Origin: Pogonophryne albipinna | Lineage: Eukaryota; Chordata; Actinopteri; Perciformes; Artedidraconidae | NCBI GenBank assembly: GCA_028583405.1 | Contig: CM053244.1 | Location: 5,452,799-5,516,798 of the forward strand | Direction of reading: 5' to 3' | DNA length: 64,000 nt | In this document: piece after piece, positions 23,864-34,600 of the stretch | How positions within the stretch are numbered: the stretch's first letter is position 1 | How the letters are laid out: each line of letters starts with the position of its first letter | Position numbers and translations under genes: made by a program | The notes under the pieces: model-generated | Databases searched by the model: none | Told to the model about the DNA's origin: nothing | The model's input: only the letters and a program-made list of their open reading frames with translations

Positions 23864-25110
23864 GCAGTGGTTCAGTCTGTAGGGCAGGGGTGGGGAACCT
23901 TTTTCCTCTCAAGGGCCATTTCAATTTGTTCAACATCCTTCGAGGGCCGTACAAATTATTGACCTCTGCTTAAAAATACTAAAATCACAGCCCATTCATT
24001 TGGCCTTTCTTTCATTCTGTGCAAAGAAAAAGCAACCTCTTAATCCAGATATCTCACCATGACATCGCGCATGCATGCACGTGCACGGTGTGGCATGACC
24101 ACCACAACAGAAAGATATGGACACAAGATGTGTACAAATGTATTTAGTTTCCTATCCATGTGGACATGATTTAAGTGGGGGGGACCTCACCTCCTCTAGG
24201 GGGGTCCGGGGAGAGCAATATATTTTTTTAAATGTTGAAGTTGAAAGCATCAATCTGGTGCACTTTGAGAGCAACATGAAGAGATCTATGGATACATCTC
24301 TCAACACCCATATGAAACAGAACTGGAAGCAAATCACTCCCCTTTCAAACTGTATTCTTGTTTATTAATAACAACTTTTTTTTTACTGTCATAGTATTTT
24401 ATACCCGTTTACTTTATTCTCTTATTTTTATTGACTGTATGACAGATGAACAGATCGCCACGCAGAAACTGCGGCATGTGTACGGCTCCTTACTGCACTC
24501 TCTGAAGTGCCGGAGCGGCGTTCTGGTGCTCTCCGTCAGAACTGCACCCCTGTCAGACGAGACATATACCACGTGATGACACGTTAGGCTCGTGTTGTGT
24601 TCAAGGACCCTGACCTTGGCCAGGAAAAACAGGCACTCGCTTGTTTAATTCTTTTGCGGTCAAGATTTCTTTAATCTTTTTCTTTTTTGCGTGTGTTTAT
24701 AAATTACCTCGAGGTACCAAAGAGACCAAATGGTCTCGCGGTCCGTATACGGCCCGGAGGCCGGAGGTTCCCCACCCCTGCTATAAGGGATTGGACTTTG
24801 GACCGAAGGATCGCTGGTTCACGTCCCGATCGGACTAAAAAATATGGAGTCTGGGCTGGTACTGGAGAGAAGCCACTGGAGAGGTGCCCTTGAGCAAGGC
24901 ACCTAAACCCCAACTGCTCACTGGCGCCGGCTAGACTGGCTGCCTCCGCTCTGACCTCTCAACTGCATGTTCATGTGTGCATATAACTGTTTGTATATGT
25001 AAGTTGTAAAAAGTGTGTACTGTATGTACCTGTATAAAACGCATGTGCGTGTACGACAGAGTGGAAACTGAATTTCCCCCTCTGGGATTAATAAAGCTCC
25101 TTCTTCTTCC
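23864..25110 (+). mobile_element. tRNA-derived SINE interrupted by a hAT element
   Basis: The SINE head gcagtggttcagtctgtagg (23864-23884) resumes at 24781 (ctataagggattggactttg) with a B-box-like ggttcacgtcccg (about 24817), the fish SINE body motif cttgagcaaggcacctaaac (about 24891) and a 3' tail gggattaataaagctccttc to about 25110. Removing 23885-24780 and one 8-bp duplicate restores a continuous SINE. Same structure in B and C. Confidence 0.75.
23885..24780. mobile_element. hAT (Charlie-like) non-autonomous element, 0.9 kb
   Basis: Termini caggggtggggaacc (23885) and ggttccccacccctg (ending 24780) are perfect 15-bp inverted repeats. The flanks ctgtaggg and ctataagg are a decayed 8-bp target duplication, as for hAT. 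The interior has no transposase frame. It sits inside a SINE head. Copies at 30756-31653 and 56521-57418. Confidence 0.85.
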
Positions 25111-25330
25111 TGGTGCATGCTGGGAGATTTTGGAGTGTGAGTGAAAGAGAAGAGCGAGACTTTCGCTTTATATTTTCCGTTTATTTTTGTTAATTTAATA
25201 TAGTTTATTGGTGTTGGTTTGATTTGCTTTACTTTTTGGTGGTGTTTTGTGGGCTTCTCGCCGGCCGGCATCTGACGCCATGGTAAATGTTGAGTTCGCC
25301 AAACTCACGCAGAAGCACGGCATTAAAATC
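25111..25330 (+). pseudogene. Tx1-like LINE 5' end and ORF1 start
   Basis: A 5' leader (from about 25111) precedes ATG at 25280, which opens MVNVEFAKLTQKHGIKI, the N terminus of fish Tx1-clade ORF1 proteins. The frame is then interrupted by element R at about 25331 and resumes at about 28000. Copies of this 5' portion occur at about 30206-30425 and 55960-56190 on the minus strand. Confidence 0.7.
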
Positions 25331-27039
25331 ACAGCCGGCTTCGGTTCGAAATTAAAATCAATGTTTTGATGGCATAAAGTACCTTAAACATACCGTCAGT
25401 TTAAACGCTGTTTTATACTGAAAAACCAGAAGCTCTTGTGCACTTAAGCTTTTATTCTGAAAATCCTTCATCTCCGGTTAGCATTTAGCATGTGGCTAAT
25501 ATACCATATAGAGGTGAATTTAGTAGCGATATGACACGGAGTGTTGCACACCGAAACCTACTGATTGCAACACTACAACTACAGACGTCGAGATATTATT
25601 ATTGCTGAATATTAAATGAAGGTACAGTTTATTTTAGTACGTTATTGTTTACAGATGTGGGTAGCATGTGACAACATCCGGAACGACCGGAAACCAAACT
25701 GCCGTGAAGTATTTCCTGTATTTTTTGGAGTATTGATTACAGCGTTTAGAATGTGTTAAATGAAAAGTCATGAAAGAGTTAAGGAGGAGAAAAGGCGTGT
25801 TTAGATATATATTGAATGTACAATGTCTGTATCCTCTGATATGCGTAACAACGGACATTAAATACGTGGAGGGCCGGCCCCCAGCAGTGCCAACCGGTGT
25901 TACCGAACAAGATGTGGGCCGAACAACTGGTGATATTCTATAACGGTATAGGCAGATGTATCAGGGGCGTGGCCTTTGTCGAATAACCAGGAAATACACA
26001 TTTCGATCGCTTCTTCTGTCGTTTACATAAATCTTTTGGTATATTTTCCGCTCAGATTAAACTGCGATAGGACTTCTGTGGCTATCAACCAGCGATCATG
26101 TTTAATATTAAAGACTACACACATGTATCAAAACGGTATTCTCCACTTTGCCGCACTTATCCAGATAAGATGTGACTGTTTACTTGGTTAAATTTCGATA
26201 CAGCGACACCCAATGACAAGCGTACTCAAATAGGCTACGTTGAGAACTAGAAACACATATATTCATACTTTTTCACACTGTTGTTAATGTTTTCATTTCT
26301 AACTTAACGTTTATGCATTTATCTATGTGGTCTTTGTTCTCTTGTGTTTTATCTATTTCTGTGTAACTTGGTAATATTAATATGAATTCCTTGTTATTGT
26401 TGTATTTCCATGACAGGTGATGATTATAGCTACTACATAACGAAACACATGGCCTGATTTGCATATGTGAACTTAATGTGTGCACTAGAATACATAATAC
26501 ATAAAATGACCACTTATCACAACGTAATGTACTGTAGGCTCGCAGGCTGATAAACTAGGATATCTGATCTCGGTGGGTCTTAATGATGCTCAGTCAATAT
26601 ACTATTTCAAAGCAAATGCCTATGACTATAATATTTATATGATATGGCTTAAAGTGTACATACATTCGCTCACATTATAAAAGATGGTCGGGTTGAATTG
26701 CTCTGACTCTTTTAACAATGTTAATGTGAGAAAATAACCTGTGATGATAACATTCATTGTATTGATCCGTGGCTGACTCATAACGCGTATGGCACGAGGG
26801 ATTTTTGCTATTGGGACTCGGGTTTGAGTCCAGCATGAACTTTTTTGTTATTTTTATGTCGATGGACACTGAATAATATTGTTTGCCTAGAACAAAATTA
26901 ACGACCAAGCAGCATTTTAAATCGTAAATATCCCTGCAAATGTAGCAATGACATTTCTGCTTCTGTCTTTGCAAAACGAGTAAACAGTCACATCTGATCT
27001 GGATAAGTGTGGCAAAGTGCAGAATACCGTTTTGATAAG

Positions 27040-27047
27040 GGATACAT
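27040..27047. other. empty hAT target site
   Basis: ggatacat here is the single pre-insertion copy of the 8-bp sequence (atgtatcc on the other strand) that is duplicated around the hAT element at 51403-51410 and 54227-54234 in S'. Confidence 0.9.
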
Positions 27048-27125
27048 GTGTGTAGTCTTTAATATTAAACATGATCGTTGGTTGATAGCCACAGAACTCC
27101 TATCACAGTTTAATCTGAGCGGATC

Positions 27126-27616
27126 ACTGTTTACCACAGCTCTCCACGCTGCGTGTAAACAACTCAGACAGACTGTATGTTTCACTAACAGATGGTATGA
27201 AAGTATAAACGGGTCTCAAATCAACTCAACATCATATTAATAACGATACATGATACAAATATAAGACTGACGACAAGAACAAGTTTATCCTGGGCTGAGC
27301 TCTCCACAGCTGAAGAGTTCTCGACGCTGCTTTCAAACTGTGAGTAAACAACGTGTGCTTCACTTGGAGGCTGTCTGAAGGTGTACACAGGTCTCAGATG
27401 GACTTGGTATCACATTAAGAACGATATTCAGTAATTAGTCTGGCAACAATAAATGGTTTAAATTATTTATTCAAGCTTGCAATGTTTTGAACACACATCC
27501 CCAGTCAACTCGTTTTTCTTTTTGTAGTCCTCGCTGTACGCGTCCGGATATCGCCATCGTAACCACAACCTCACACACTGGTACTGAAAGTGCATCAAAG
27601 TCTTCCTACCGAGCCA
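27126..27616. repeat. degenerate tandem repeat inside the right foldback arm
   Basis: Two diverged units of roughly 180 bp, each with gtaaacaac, a cacaggtctcag/cgggtctcaa segment and taacgata/gaacgata. Absent from the left arm of the same element. Confidence 0.5.
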
Positions 27617-27995
27617 AATATACCAAAAGATTTATGTAAACGACAGAAGAAGCGATCGAAATGTGTATTTCCTGGTTATTCGACAAAGGCCACGCCCCTG
27701 ATACATCTGCCTATACCGTTATAGAATATCACCAGTTGTTCGGCCCACATCTTGTTCGGTAACACCGGCACACAGGGAGGAGCCAGCAGAGGAGATATAA
27801 CAGCTGGAGCTCGCGCTCTTCCCTTCGCTCACGAGAGCCAGAACACAGCTGTTTTTCTGACTGAACAATATTCTGCTTGTAACATACAGACCTTTATTTT
27901 TAATTAAAGTACCCATTTGGAACCATCTCAGAGACTCCATTTAGTCTCCTTTTTTAAAGCTTCTCTCCTGGACGCGAGAATAACGAACACTGTTA

Positions 27996-28355
27996 ACACT
28001 TCCCATGCACTGTGGAGGAGATCGGGATGGCTGTGGGAGAGAAGGTCGGGCACAGCAGCATTAAGTCCCTGGCGCGGATGAACAGCGCGGTGGTGATCTT
28101 TCTGGATCAGGTGGAGAAGGTGAACCGCGTCATCGAGACGGGCATCACGGTGAGAGAAATGTTTGTTCAAGTACTGCCGCTGATGCTTCCCGCAACCAAA
28201 GTTGTACTGTCTAATGTCCCTCCCTTCATAACTGATGAGTTCCTCAGTAGAGAACTGTCCAGACACGGGAAACTTGTTTCTCCAGTGAAAAGGATGCTGT
28301 CTGGATGTAAGTCTCAGTTACTGAAACACGTAGTGTCTCACCTGAACAATCGGAG
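27996..28355 (+). pseudogene. Tx1-like LINE ORF1 fragment
   Basis: The frame continues from the interrupted start at 25280: PCTVEEIGMAVGEKVGHSSI, RMNSAVVIFLDQVEKVNRVI, LSNVPPFITDEFLSRELSRH and SGCKSQLLKHVVSHLN. This is the RRM-like region of fish Tx1/L1-type ORF1 proteins, related to ZCCHC3-like sequences; the C-terminal CCHC knuckles are missing because a gypsy LTR begins at 28356. ORF1 proteins of this class bind LINE RNA. The frame is intact in S but broken in S' by a 4-base deletion. No ORF2 is present. Confidence 0.75.
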
Positions 28356-28665
28356 TGTCATGGCCTGGCTCTTGGCCATAACACAAAGCGTGGGAAGGAC
28401 AAGAATATATAGGAAAATATATTTATTAACAACAACTCAACGTAAACCAAAACTAACACAAAGGCAAGGCAAAAGTATAAGCGAAAGTGGCTGCTCTCCC
28501 AGAACAGGTCCTCTGCCGAGAGCGCGATCGGGAGTCTGACTCAGGCCTTGTACTCCTCTGGTACCGGCAGCCAGGTGTCCTCAATCAATGCTGATAGACA
28601 AAAGGGAGAACATTAAAGGGCCACACACACACACAACAGGAGATAGCAAGGCAGGGGCCGTCACA
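28356..28665 (-). mobile_element. Ty3/gypsy 3' LTR
   Basis: On the minus strand it begins TGTGACGGCCCC and ends GGCCATGACA, 310 bp, with aataaatatattttcc as polyadenylation signal. A G-rich polypurine tract lies immediately before it on that strand, so this is the 3' LTR and not a random solo copy. It truncates the Tx1 ORF1 fragment. Confidence 0.75.
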
Positions 28666-28676
28666 CCCCCCCCCCC

Positions 28677-29172
28677 AGGGCTGTCCCGAATACCAATTTT
28701 TCGGGCTCCGGATATTCGGTAGTAATCAGCAGCGAATATTCGGCCCGCGCTAACCGCTTCAACACGTGTATTTCGGTTTATTCACGGCATTATTTTTGTT
28801 ATTCTACAGTATTGTTGTTTTATATAACCCAATTTGTGTTCTTTGAAATTGAAAAGGATATTGCATTGTGTTTGTTACTTTCGTTGCAGTTGTATATGTC
28901 TTAAGTGTAATTTGGCTTGGCTTTCTATTTTGTATAGACATGCTTTTATTTTTGAAGGAGAGTTAGCGCTGTTGACAGGAAGTTGTTGTTGCTATGGAAA
29001 GATTAACGGAGAAAGTAAAGTAAAGTAATATCTACATATAAAGACGGAGAAAGCAAACGAGAATGTTTATGGTTAAGTGTTGGCACCCCCCGAAGAGACA
29101 CAAGCTCTTACGTTGATATTGGAGTTTTCAATAAATTGACGAACGAATATGCGGATATTCGGGTACAGCCCT
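28677..29172. mobile_element. hAT-like MITE, about 0.5 kb, in the gypsy polypurine tract
   Basis: Termini agggctgtcccgaat (28677) and attcgggtacagccct (ending 29172) form inverted repeats differing by one inserted base. The interior has ttcgaatattcg-type motifs. Flanked by C-runs (accccccc), consistent with an 8-bp duplication of the polypurine tract. No coding capacity. Confidence 0.7.
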
Positions 29173-29235
29173 ACCCCCCCTTAAAGTCGGTGTCCCCAGG
29201 ACCACCGGCACACAAACCCCAACCCTGACAAAAAC
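29173..29235 (-). mobile_element. gypsy internal end and polypurine tract
   Basis: On the minus strand gtcctggggacaccgacttt is followed by aaggggggg, the polypurine tract that primes plus-strand synthesis, now separated from its LTR by the MITE. Confidence 0.55.
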
Positions 29236-29895
29236 AACCAGTAATGAAAAACAAAAGACATATGGTATGTTTCTCTCCTAACTCCTCTCCTTCGATCATG
29301 ATGATCTCTCCCTCCCCTATGATCAACTCTAATCTTTCCTCTGCCCTATTTCATCAAAGCCATCTTCACTTCTGTGTGTGTTCTTCTTCTTTCCTCCTCA
29401 TCTGCCTTCTTGTACTGTCTTCCTTCTTAGTTTCCTGTCTGGTTTCGCCATGTGTTCCTGACTCTGCCTTCACATTGTTCCCTTATCCTTCTGTCTTTCA
29501 TCTTTGAACCTATCGAACTTCTCCTTTCCTTGTCCTCTCCTTTGCTCCTCTCCTCTCTTGAGTGTTTGACAGCATTTATAAACACCCTCTAAAAGCCTCT
29601 GTCACGGGCTGCTGTTAGCGCCGCTCTATCCAGCCTAATTCACCTTCAATGGAAAAAAGGCTTTTACTGGCTGCCATTTTGGCTGGGTGCGTGCATGAGG
29701 ATAATGCTTTGGCACATGCGGCGTCTGGGGGGACAGCCCAACCATTTTCATGTTGACATTGTCAGAAAAATTGTGCTGACAAATCTGAACACATCACAAA
29801 ACCAAAAATGGGAACTTCAAGACACTTATATCAAAAAGGTTATCAACTGGCAAACATGGTCACATTTAGAATAAACTCAGTTACCGGCTTTTTAT
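29236..29895. other. polypyrimidine low-complexity tract and unassigned sequence
   Basis: 29265-29565 is strongly CT-rich on this strand (many tcctt/ctcct units), and its Ser/Cys-rich open frame is a composition artefact. 29566-29895 shows no feature. It ends at the inverted-repeat junction. Confidence 0.6.
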
Positions 29896-29905
29896 GTACT
29901 AAAAT
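29885..29905. other. fold-back junction between S and arm B
   Basis: S sequence (...ggctttttatg) changes here to arm sequence (gtactaaaataaac...). In S' the same S sequence continues into different DNA (48558 and lower), and in A and C the arm edge continues into the other side of S. The two parents share only gt at the switch, so the junction looks like end joining or template switching with about 2 bp of microhomology. Confidence 0.85.
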
Positions 29906-30205
29906 AAACTGTACCTTCATTTAATATTCAGCAATAATAATATCTCGACGTCTGTAGTTGTAGTGTTGCAATCAGTAGGTTTCGGTGTGCAACACTCCGT
30001 GTCATATCGCTACTAAATTCACCTCTATATGGTATATTAGCCACATGCTAAATGCTAACCGGAGATGAAGGATTTTCAGAATAAAAGCTTAAGTGCACAA
30101 GAGCTTCTGGTTTTTCAGTATAAAACAGCGTTTAAACTGACGGTATGTTTAAGGTACTTTATGCCATCAAAACATTGATTTTAATTTCGAACCGAAGCCG
30201 GCTGT

Positions 30206-30425
30206 GATTTTAATGCCGTGCTTCTGCGTGAGTTTGGCGAACTCAACATTTACCATGGCGTCAGATGCCGGCCGGCGAGAAGCCCACAAAACACCACCAA
30301 AAAGTAAAGCAAATCAAACCAACACCAATAAACTATATTAAATTAACAAAAATAAACGGAAAATATAAAGCGAAAGTCTCGCTCTTCTCTTTCACTCACA
30401 CTCCAAAATCTCCCAGCATGCACCA
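30206..30425 (-). pseudogene. Tx1-like LINE 5' end (arm B copy)
   Basis: Mirror of 25111-25330; ATG at 30256 reading down. ORF1 does not resume in this copy because the arm ends 310 bp into element R at 29896. Confidence 0.65.
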
Positions 30426-31674
30426 GGAAGAAGAAGGAGCTTTATTAATCCCAGAGGGGGAAATTCAGTTTCCACTCTGTCGTACACGCACATGCGTTTT
30501 ATACAGGTACATACAGTACACACTTTTTACAACTTACATATACAAACAGTTATATGCACACATGAACATGCAGTTGAGAGGTCAGAGCGGAGGCAGCCAG
30601 TCTAGCCGGCGCCAGTGAGCAGTTGGGGTTTAGGTGCCTTGCTCAAGGGCACCTCTCCAGTGGCTTCTCTCCAGTACCAGCCCAGACTCCATATTTTTTA
30701 GTCCGATCGGGACGTGAACCAGCGATCCTTCGGTCCAAAGTCCAATCCCTTATAGCAGGGGTGGGGAACCTCCGGCCTCCGGGCCGTATACGGACCGCGA
30801 GACCATTTGGTCTCTTTGGTACCTCGAGGTAATTTATAAACACACGCAAAAAAGAAAAAGATTAAAGAAATCTTGACCGCAAAAGAATTAAACAAGCGAG
30901 TGCCTGTTTTTCCTGGCCAAGGTCAGGGTCCTTGAACACAACACGAGCCTAACGTGTCATCACGTGGTATATGTCTCGTCTGACAGGGGTGCAGTTCTGA
31001 CGGAGAGCACCAGAACGCCGCTCCGGCACTTCAGAGAGTGCAGTAAGGAGCCGTACACATGCCGCAGTTTCTGCGTGGCGATCTGTTCATCTGTCATACA
31101 GTCAATAAAAATAAGAGAATAAAGTAAACGGGTATAAAATACTATATGACAGTAAAAAAAAAGTTGTTATTAATAAACAAGAATACAGTTTGAAAGGGGA
31201 GTGATTTGCTTCCAGTTCTGTTTCATATGGGTGTTGAGAGATGTATCCATAGATCTCTTCATGTTGCTCTCAAAGTGCACCAGATTGATGCTTTCAACTT
31301 CAACATTTAAAAAAATATATTGCTCTCCCCGGACCCCCCTAGAGGAGGTGAGGTCCCCCCCACTTAAATCATGTCCACATGGATAGGAAACTAAATACAT
31401 TTGTACACATCTTGTGTCCATATCTTTCTGTTGTGGTGGTCATGCCACACCGTGCACGTGCATGCATGCGCGATGTCATGGTGAGATATCTGGATTAAGA
31501 GGTTGCTTTTTCTTTGCACAGAATGAAAGAAAGGCCAAATGAATGGGCTGTGATTTTAGTATTTTTAAGCAGAGGTCAATAATTTGTACGGCCCTCGAAG
31601 GATGTTGAACAAATTGAAATGGCCCTTGAGAGGAAAAAGGTTCCCCACCCCTGCCCTACAGACTGAACCACTGC
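30426..31674 (-). mobile_element. SINE interrupted by hAT (arm B copy)
   Basis: Mirror of 23864-25110, with the same interruption and the same 8-bp decayed duplication. Confidence 0.75.
30756..31653. mobile_element. hAT (Charlie-like) 0.9-kb element (arm B copy)
   Basis: Termini caggggtggggaacc at 30756 and ggttccccacccctg ending 31653. Confidence 0.85.
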
Positions 31675-34600
31675 AAAAGTAAAAGTCCAGTTCATATTGC
31701 AGAGAGAAGGCTTTACGTTGGCGTGAATCCCTCCTACTTGCAGGATTTTCAGTTGAAAATATTGAATAAAAAAAATTAATTAATGGTTTGTGGTTAAATA
31801 AACAACAAAATATTGGACATTCAGATTGTATGCTCTAATTACTGACTCAAACTACCCACTGTGAAGACATCACAATTTGATAATCCAATGAAATGTATCA
31901 GTTATTATCAGTATATGGGATGGCACTACTCTAACACCTAGTTGGCTCAGCAGGTTATCATTTATTAAGAAACTAATTCAGGTCACGTAGTAAAACGAGA
32001 GGCAAATTCTGCTTTTGGAGGGTAGAAAAAACAAGACAGAGACACCGAACAGCTGTAGAGCTGGAAGCCCATGTACCCACTCTGCATGTCCCTGTTTCAA
32101 TCCTTTCTCTACAACAATGGCACTGGATGCCCAACACAATTATAATGAAAAAAGGAGGACAGAAGACTCAAAATAGGCTTATTTTAAGTTACATAACACT
32201 AATTAGCTTATGAACGTCTTATTTTAGCTTAACCCTGATCTTTTCCTAGTGTGTTTGTTAGCCTTCATGCTAACAGTTAACAACTTCAAGAAGCAGAATG
32301 TATAATAATAACAAAACATTTAAATAATTAATATCTATAGATGTTAAAACAAATATACATTTATCTTTAAACACATATTCACCCATACCATGTGCAGATA
32401 TGTGAAGCATCATAATGAAAGTTATAACAACTAATAACAAGCTATTTTATGGGTTGATAACATTTGAAATGTGTGCTGCCTGCAATACTATCTCTGGCTT
32501 TCTTGACGTGTCAGATATACAAAGACATGTTATTTTCCTCCTGTGGTGTCGGGCCATTTAAATCAATTTCTCACGTTAGGGAAAAGCAGCAACTCTCAGA
32601 GAACGATAGCAAAAGCTAGGCACCTAAAAGGAATAGTTCAATACACGTAGAATACACGTTCTAGCAGAGTCAGATGAGGATGTTAATACAGCTTTCATGC
32701 CTGTGGGTGCAGTATGGAGCGAGACATGGAGGGCTTATCTTCCCACAGAGCACTGCTGTGAACAAATGATTGGAGTACATTATGTAACTCCCTTATGACG
32801 AACAACAAATGTATGTTTACATTTGTCAGTTTATTAAACAAGATATAAAGTCAGCTGTTTAAGGAGCCCTGTGTGGAAGCCAGAGGCAAGAAAACATTTT
32901 AGTATTGCACTTTCTAAATGTAATTTAAATGGTTTCTTCTCCTGTGGTTTCAACTTTGGAACAGGTGAACACACTTTTTCCAGATGATTTGAGTGTATTT
33001 GTTCTCATTAGGATTCTCATTCTGGGCCACGAGATGTTAGAATTTACAAATACCCCATGGACTAATTAGGACTACAGACATTCACGTTTCCCCTGAAAGC
33101 AGAAATGGTTATAAAAACACCAATGTAAAAAATATTAGGAACTCAAAAAGATTATGATGATTTTTCTCAACAATTGTTCGCTCATAAACTCAAGGTAGAA
33201 AACTATTTAGATCAGGAGTTATTCGAAAATATATATTTTCGGGCCACCAGTTCCTTTATTGAAAAGACGGAGTTGAAAAGGGGAGAGAGAGGGTATTGCA
33301 CGCAACAAATTGGAACCAGGGTTTTCAGAACGGGTACCCAGCCCCAGTATATGGGTCAGGGGTCTAAGTTGGATACATGGCACACTGAAAAGCCATTACA
33401 TTTTATTATTTTGACACTTTCCTATCAGGGCATACATTTCGATGTGGGCAGGCAGATCTTTCATTATGGAAGTGAGCCAGACTAGCTTTATGCTAAGCTT
33501 ATTGCCTCATGGCTTCAGTCCCATACTTACAGAAATGAGACTTACACAGAATGGGATTGGGATGAAAACAAACGAGCATATAAATCAAAACTCTCTGCAT
33601 GACAAGATCTGCTGTTGTATAACTAGTCTTAGTGCACAAATCTGTCCAAATAGAGAACTTTTCCTTAAAGCTGATAACAGAATACTGTATTTATTTTAAC
33701 CAGGGAAGAGATGACAACCAAGGCAAGTGGATGTGGATACAATCCCTATCTCCGAAAGCTGTGTGTTTAAGTGGTGCTGACTAAGAGCTCGGGGCAGAAC
33801 GGCTCTCCAGGGAGGACGGAGTCTGATCACCATGTTGTGACAAGGGAGCTGATGCTAAGCCTTTTTATCTGCTTGTTCCTACCAGTGTAACCCTGTATGG
33901 GCATATTTCACTAGTCCAGAGCCTGTCTGTGCGTGCGTGCGTGTGGTCGACTGCAGCCAATTACATTTGAAGCCTGCTCTGAAACAGTGGTGACAAGACT
34001 GGGACTTGTGTGTGCTTCAGGGTATTTGGTCAAAGTGAGTAGATGCAGTTTTATGAAGCCCACAAACAAAGTGTGAAGAACAACTTTGATTTGTGCTCAA
34101 TCCACACTATCTATTTTCTCTCCACCGCACTGCTTAATTCCTTCAAAGGATCCTCTCTTCGGACCGTCTCGTGCTTGTTCTGTCTCTTGTAAAACAAATG
34201 GATCTGTATTCAACCAATGGGGGGGATGAACAACCCTCCCTCCTCTCTCACGGTTCCAACTATTAGGCTTGTGACAGAATACGAGAAATATTGGAATCCA
34301 TATTTCAGCCAGACAGCTGAGGAATTGTAAATCTCTAAGTGTGGACGGGGAAAACAAGCAAAAATAATGAAATGTAATGCGGATGCATCAAAAGAAGCTC
34401 TCGTCAGCAACGCAGGCCAGAGGAAACACAAACACTCAGTCTTTCATGAAGGGAAACTTTTTATTTGAGGCCAAATTAAATGGTTTCAGAACAGAGCATC
34501 TGAAAACCGTGAGAAATACTTTTTATATTTGCAATTTATGTCCCGAACACATGCTTGATGTGATGCACGGTACCCATTTTAATTCCTACTATAACAACAT

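Larger units (their letters stand above)
9437..25640 (+). repeat. arm A of a 16.2-kb-arm inverted repeat
   Basis: Reverse complement of arm B (29896-46080). Paired positions sum to 55517 near the gap, 55523 at about 11.2 kb, 55538 from 14.4 to 19.7 kb and 55536-55538 up to the inner edge, so the arms are collinear with only small indels. From about 14.4 kb inward the offset changes by just 2 bases in 11 kb. Differences are denser between 10.5 and 14.1 kb, many of them 1-base homopolymer changes. The arm also matches arm C with more differences. Confidence 0.97.
25894..27768. mobile_element. long-inverted-repeat (foldback) element
   Basis: Left arm 25894-26190 starts ccggtgttaccgaac; the right arm is its inverse in two blocks, 27617-27768 (outer) and 26986-27125 (inner), separated by 490 bp (27126-27616) present only on the right. 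Paired outer positions sum to 53662. The left arm appears to have lost the matching 490 bp. The centre (about 26280-26900) has no long frame; it includes a tRNA-like ggtttgagtcc at about 26827. No known superfamily terminus is recognised. Inserted within R. Confidence 0.75.
25331..27995. mobile_element. unclassified element R inserted in Tx1 ORF1, itself split by a foldback element
   Basis: R occupies 25331-25893 and 27769-27995 (about 0.8 kb without the foldback). It separates Tx1 ORF1 residues KHGIKI from PCTVEE. Its right terminus is gagaataacgaacactgtta; the left side starts near agccggcttcggttcg. Further copies: a near-complete diverged one in C (61168-61641) and end fragments at 20035-20102 and 35440-35509. 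The flanks atcac and aacac could be a 5-bp target duplication with one change. No coding capacity; it could be a solo LTR of an unusual family. Confidence 0.55.
25641..29895 (+). repeat. spacer S (reverse complement present as S')
   Basis: The unpaired 4.25 kb between arms A and B. It is present in inverse orientation at 48559-55640, where paired positions sum to about 78450-78455 up to the hAT insertion and about 81290 beyond it. A to S is therefore contiguous with S' to C as one larger inverted repeat. S contains nested elements listed separately. Confidence 0.95.

Noticed and set aside
26771..26848. Possible tRNA gene (ggtttgagtcc with flanking stem-like sequence)
   Set aside because: No convincing A box, acceptor stem or anticodon arm; part of the foldback core and deleted in the S' copy.
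27768..27768. The mirror centre of the A/B palindrome (27768) coincides with the edge of the foldback element
   Set aside because: The spacer is not symmetric about this point and the fold-back junction is at 29896, so the coincidence has no structural support.
29244..29507. Ser/Leu/Cys-rich frame that could pass for a signal or membrane peptide
   Set aside because: It is the translation of a CT-rich low-complexity tract.
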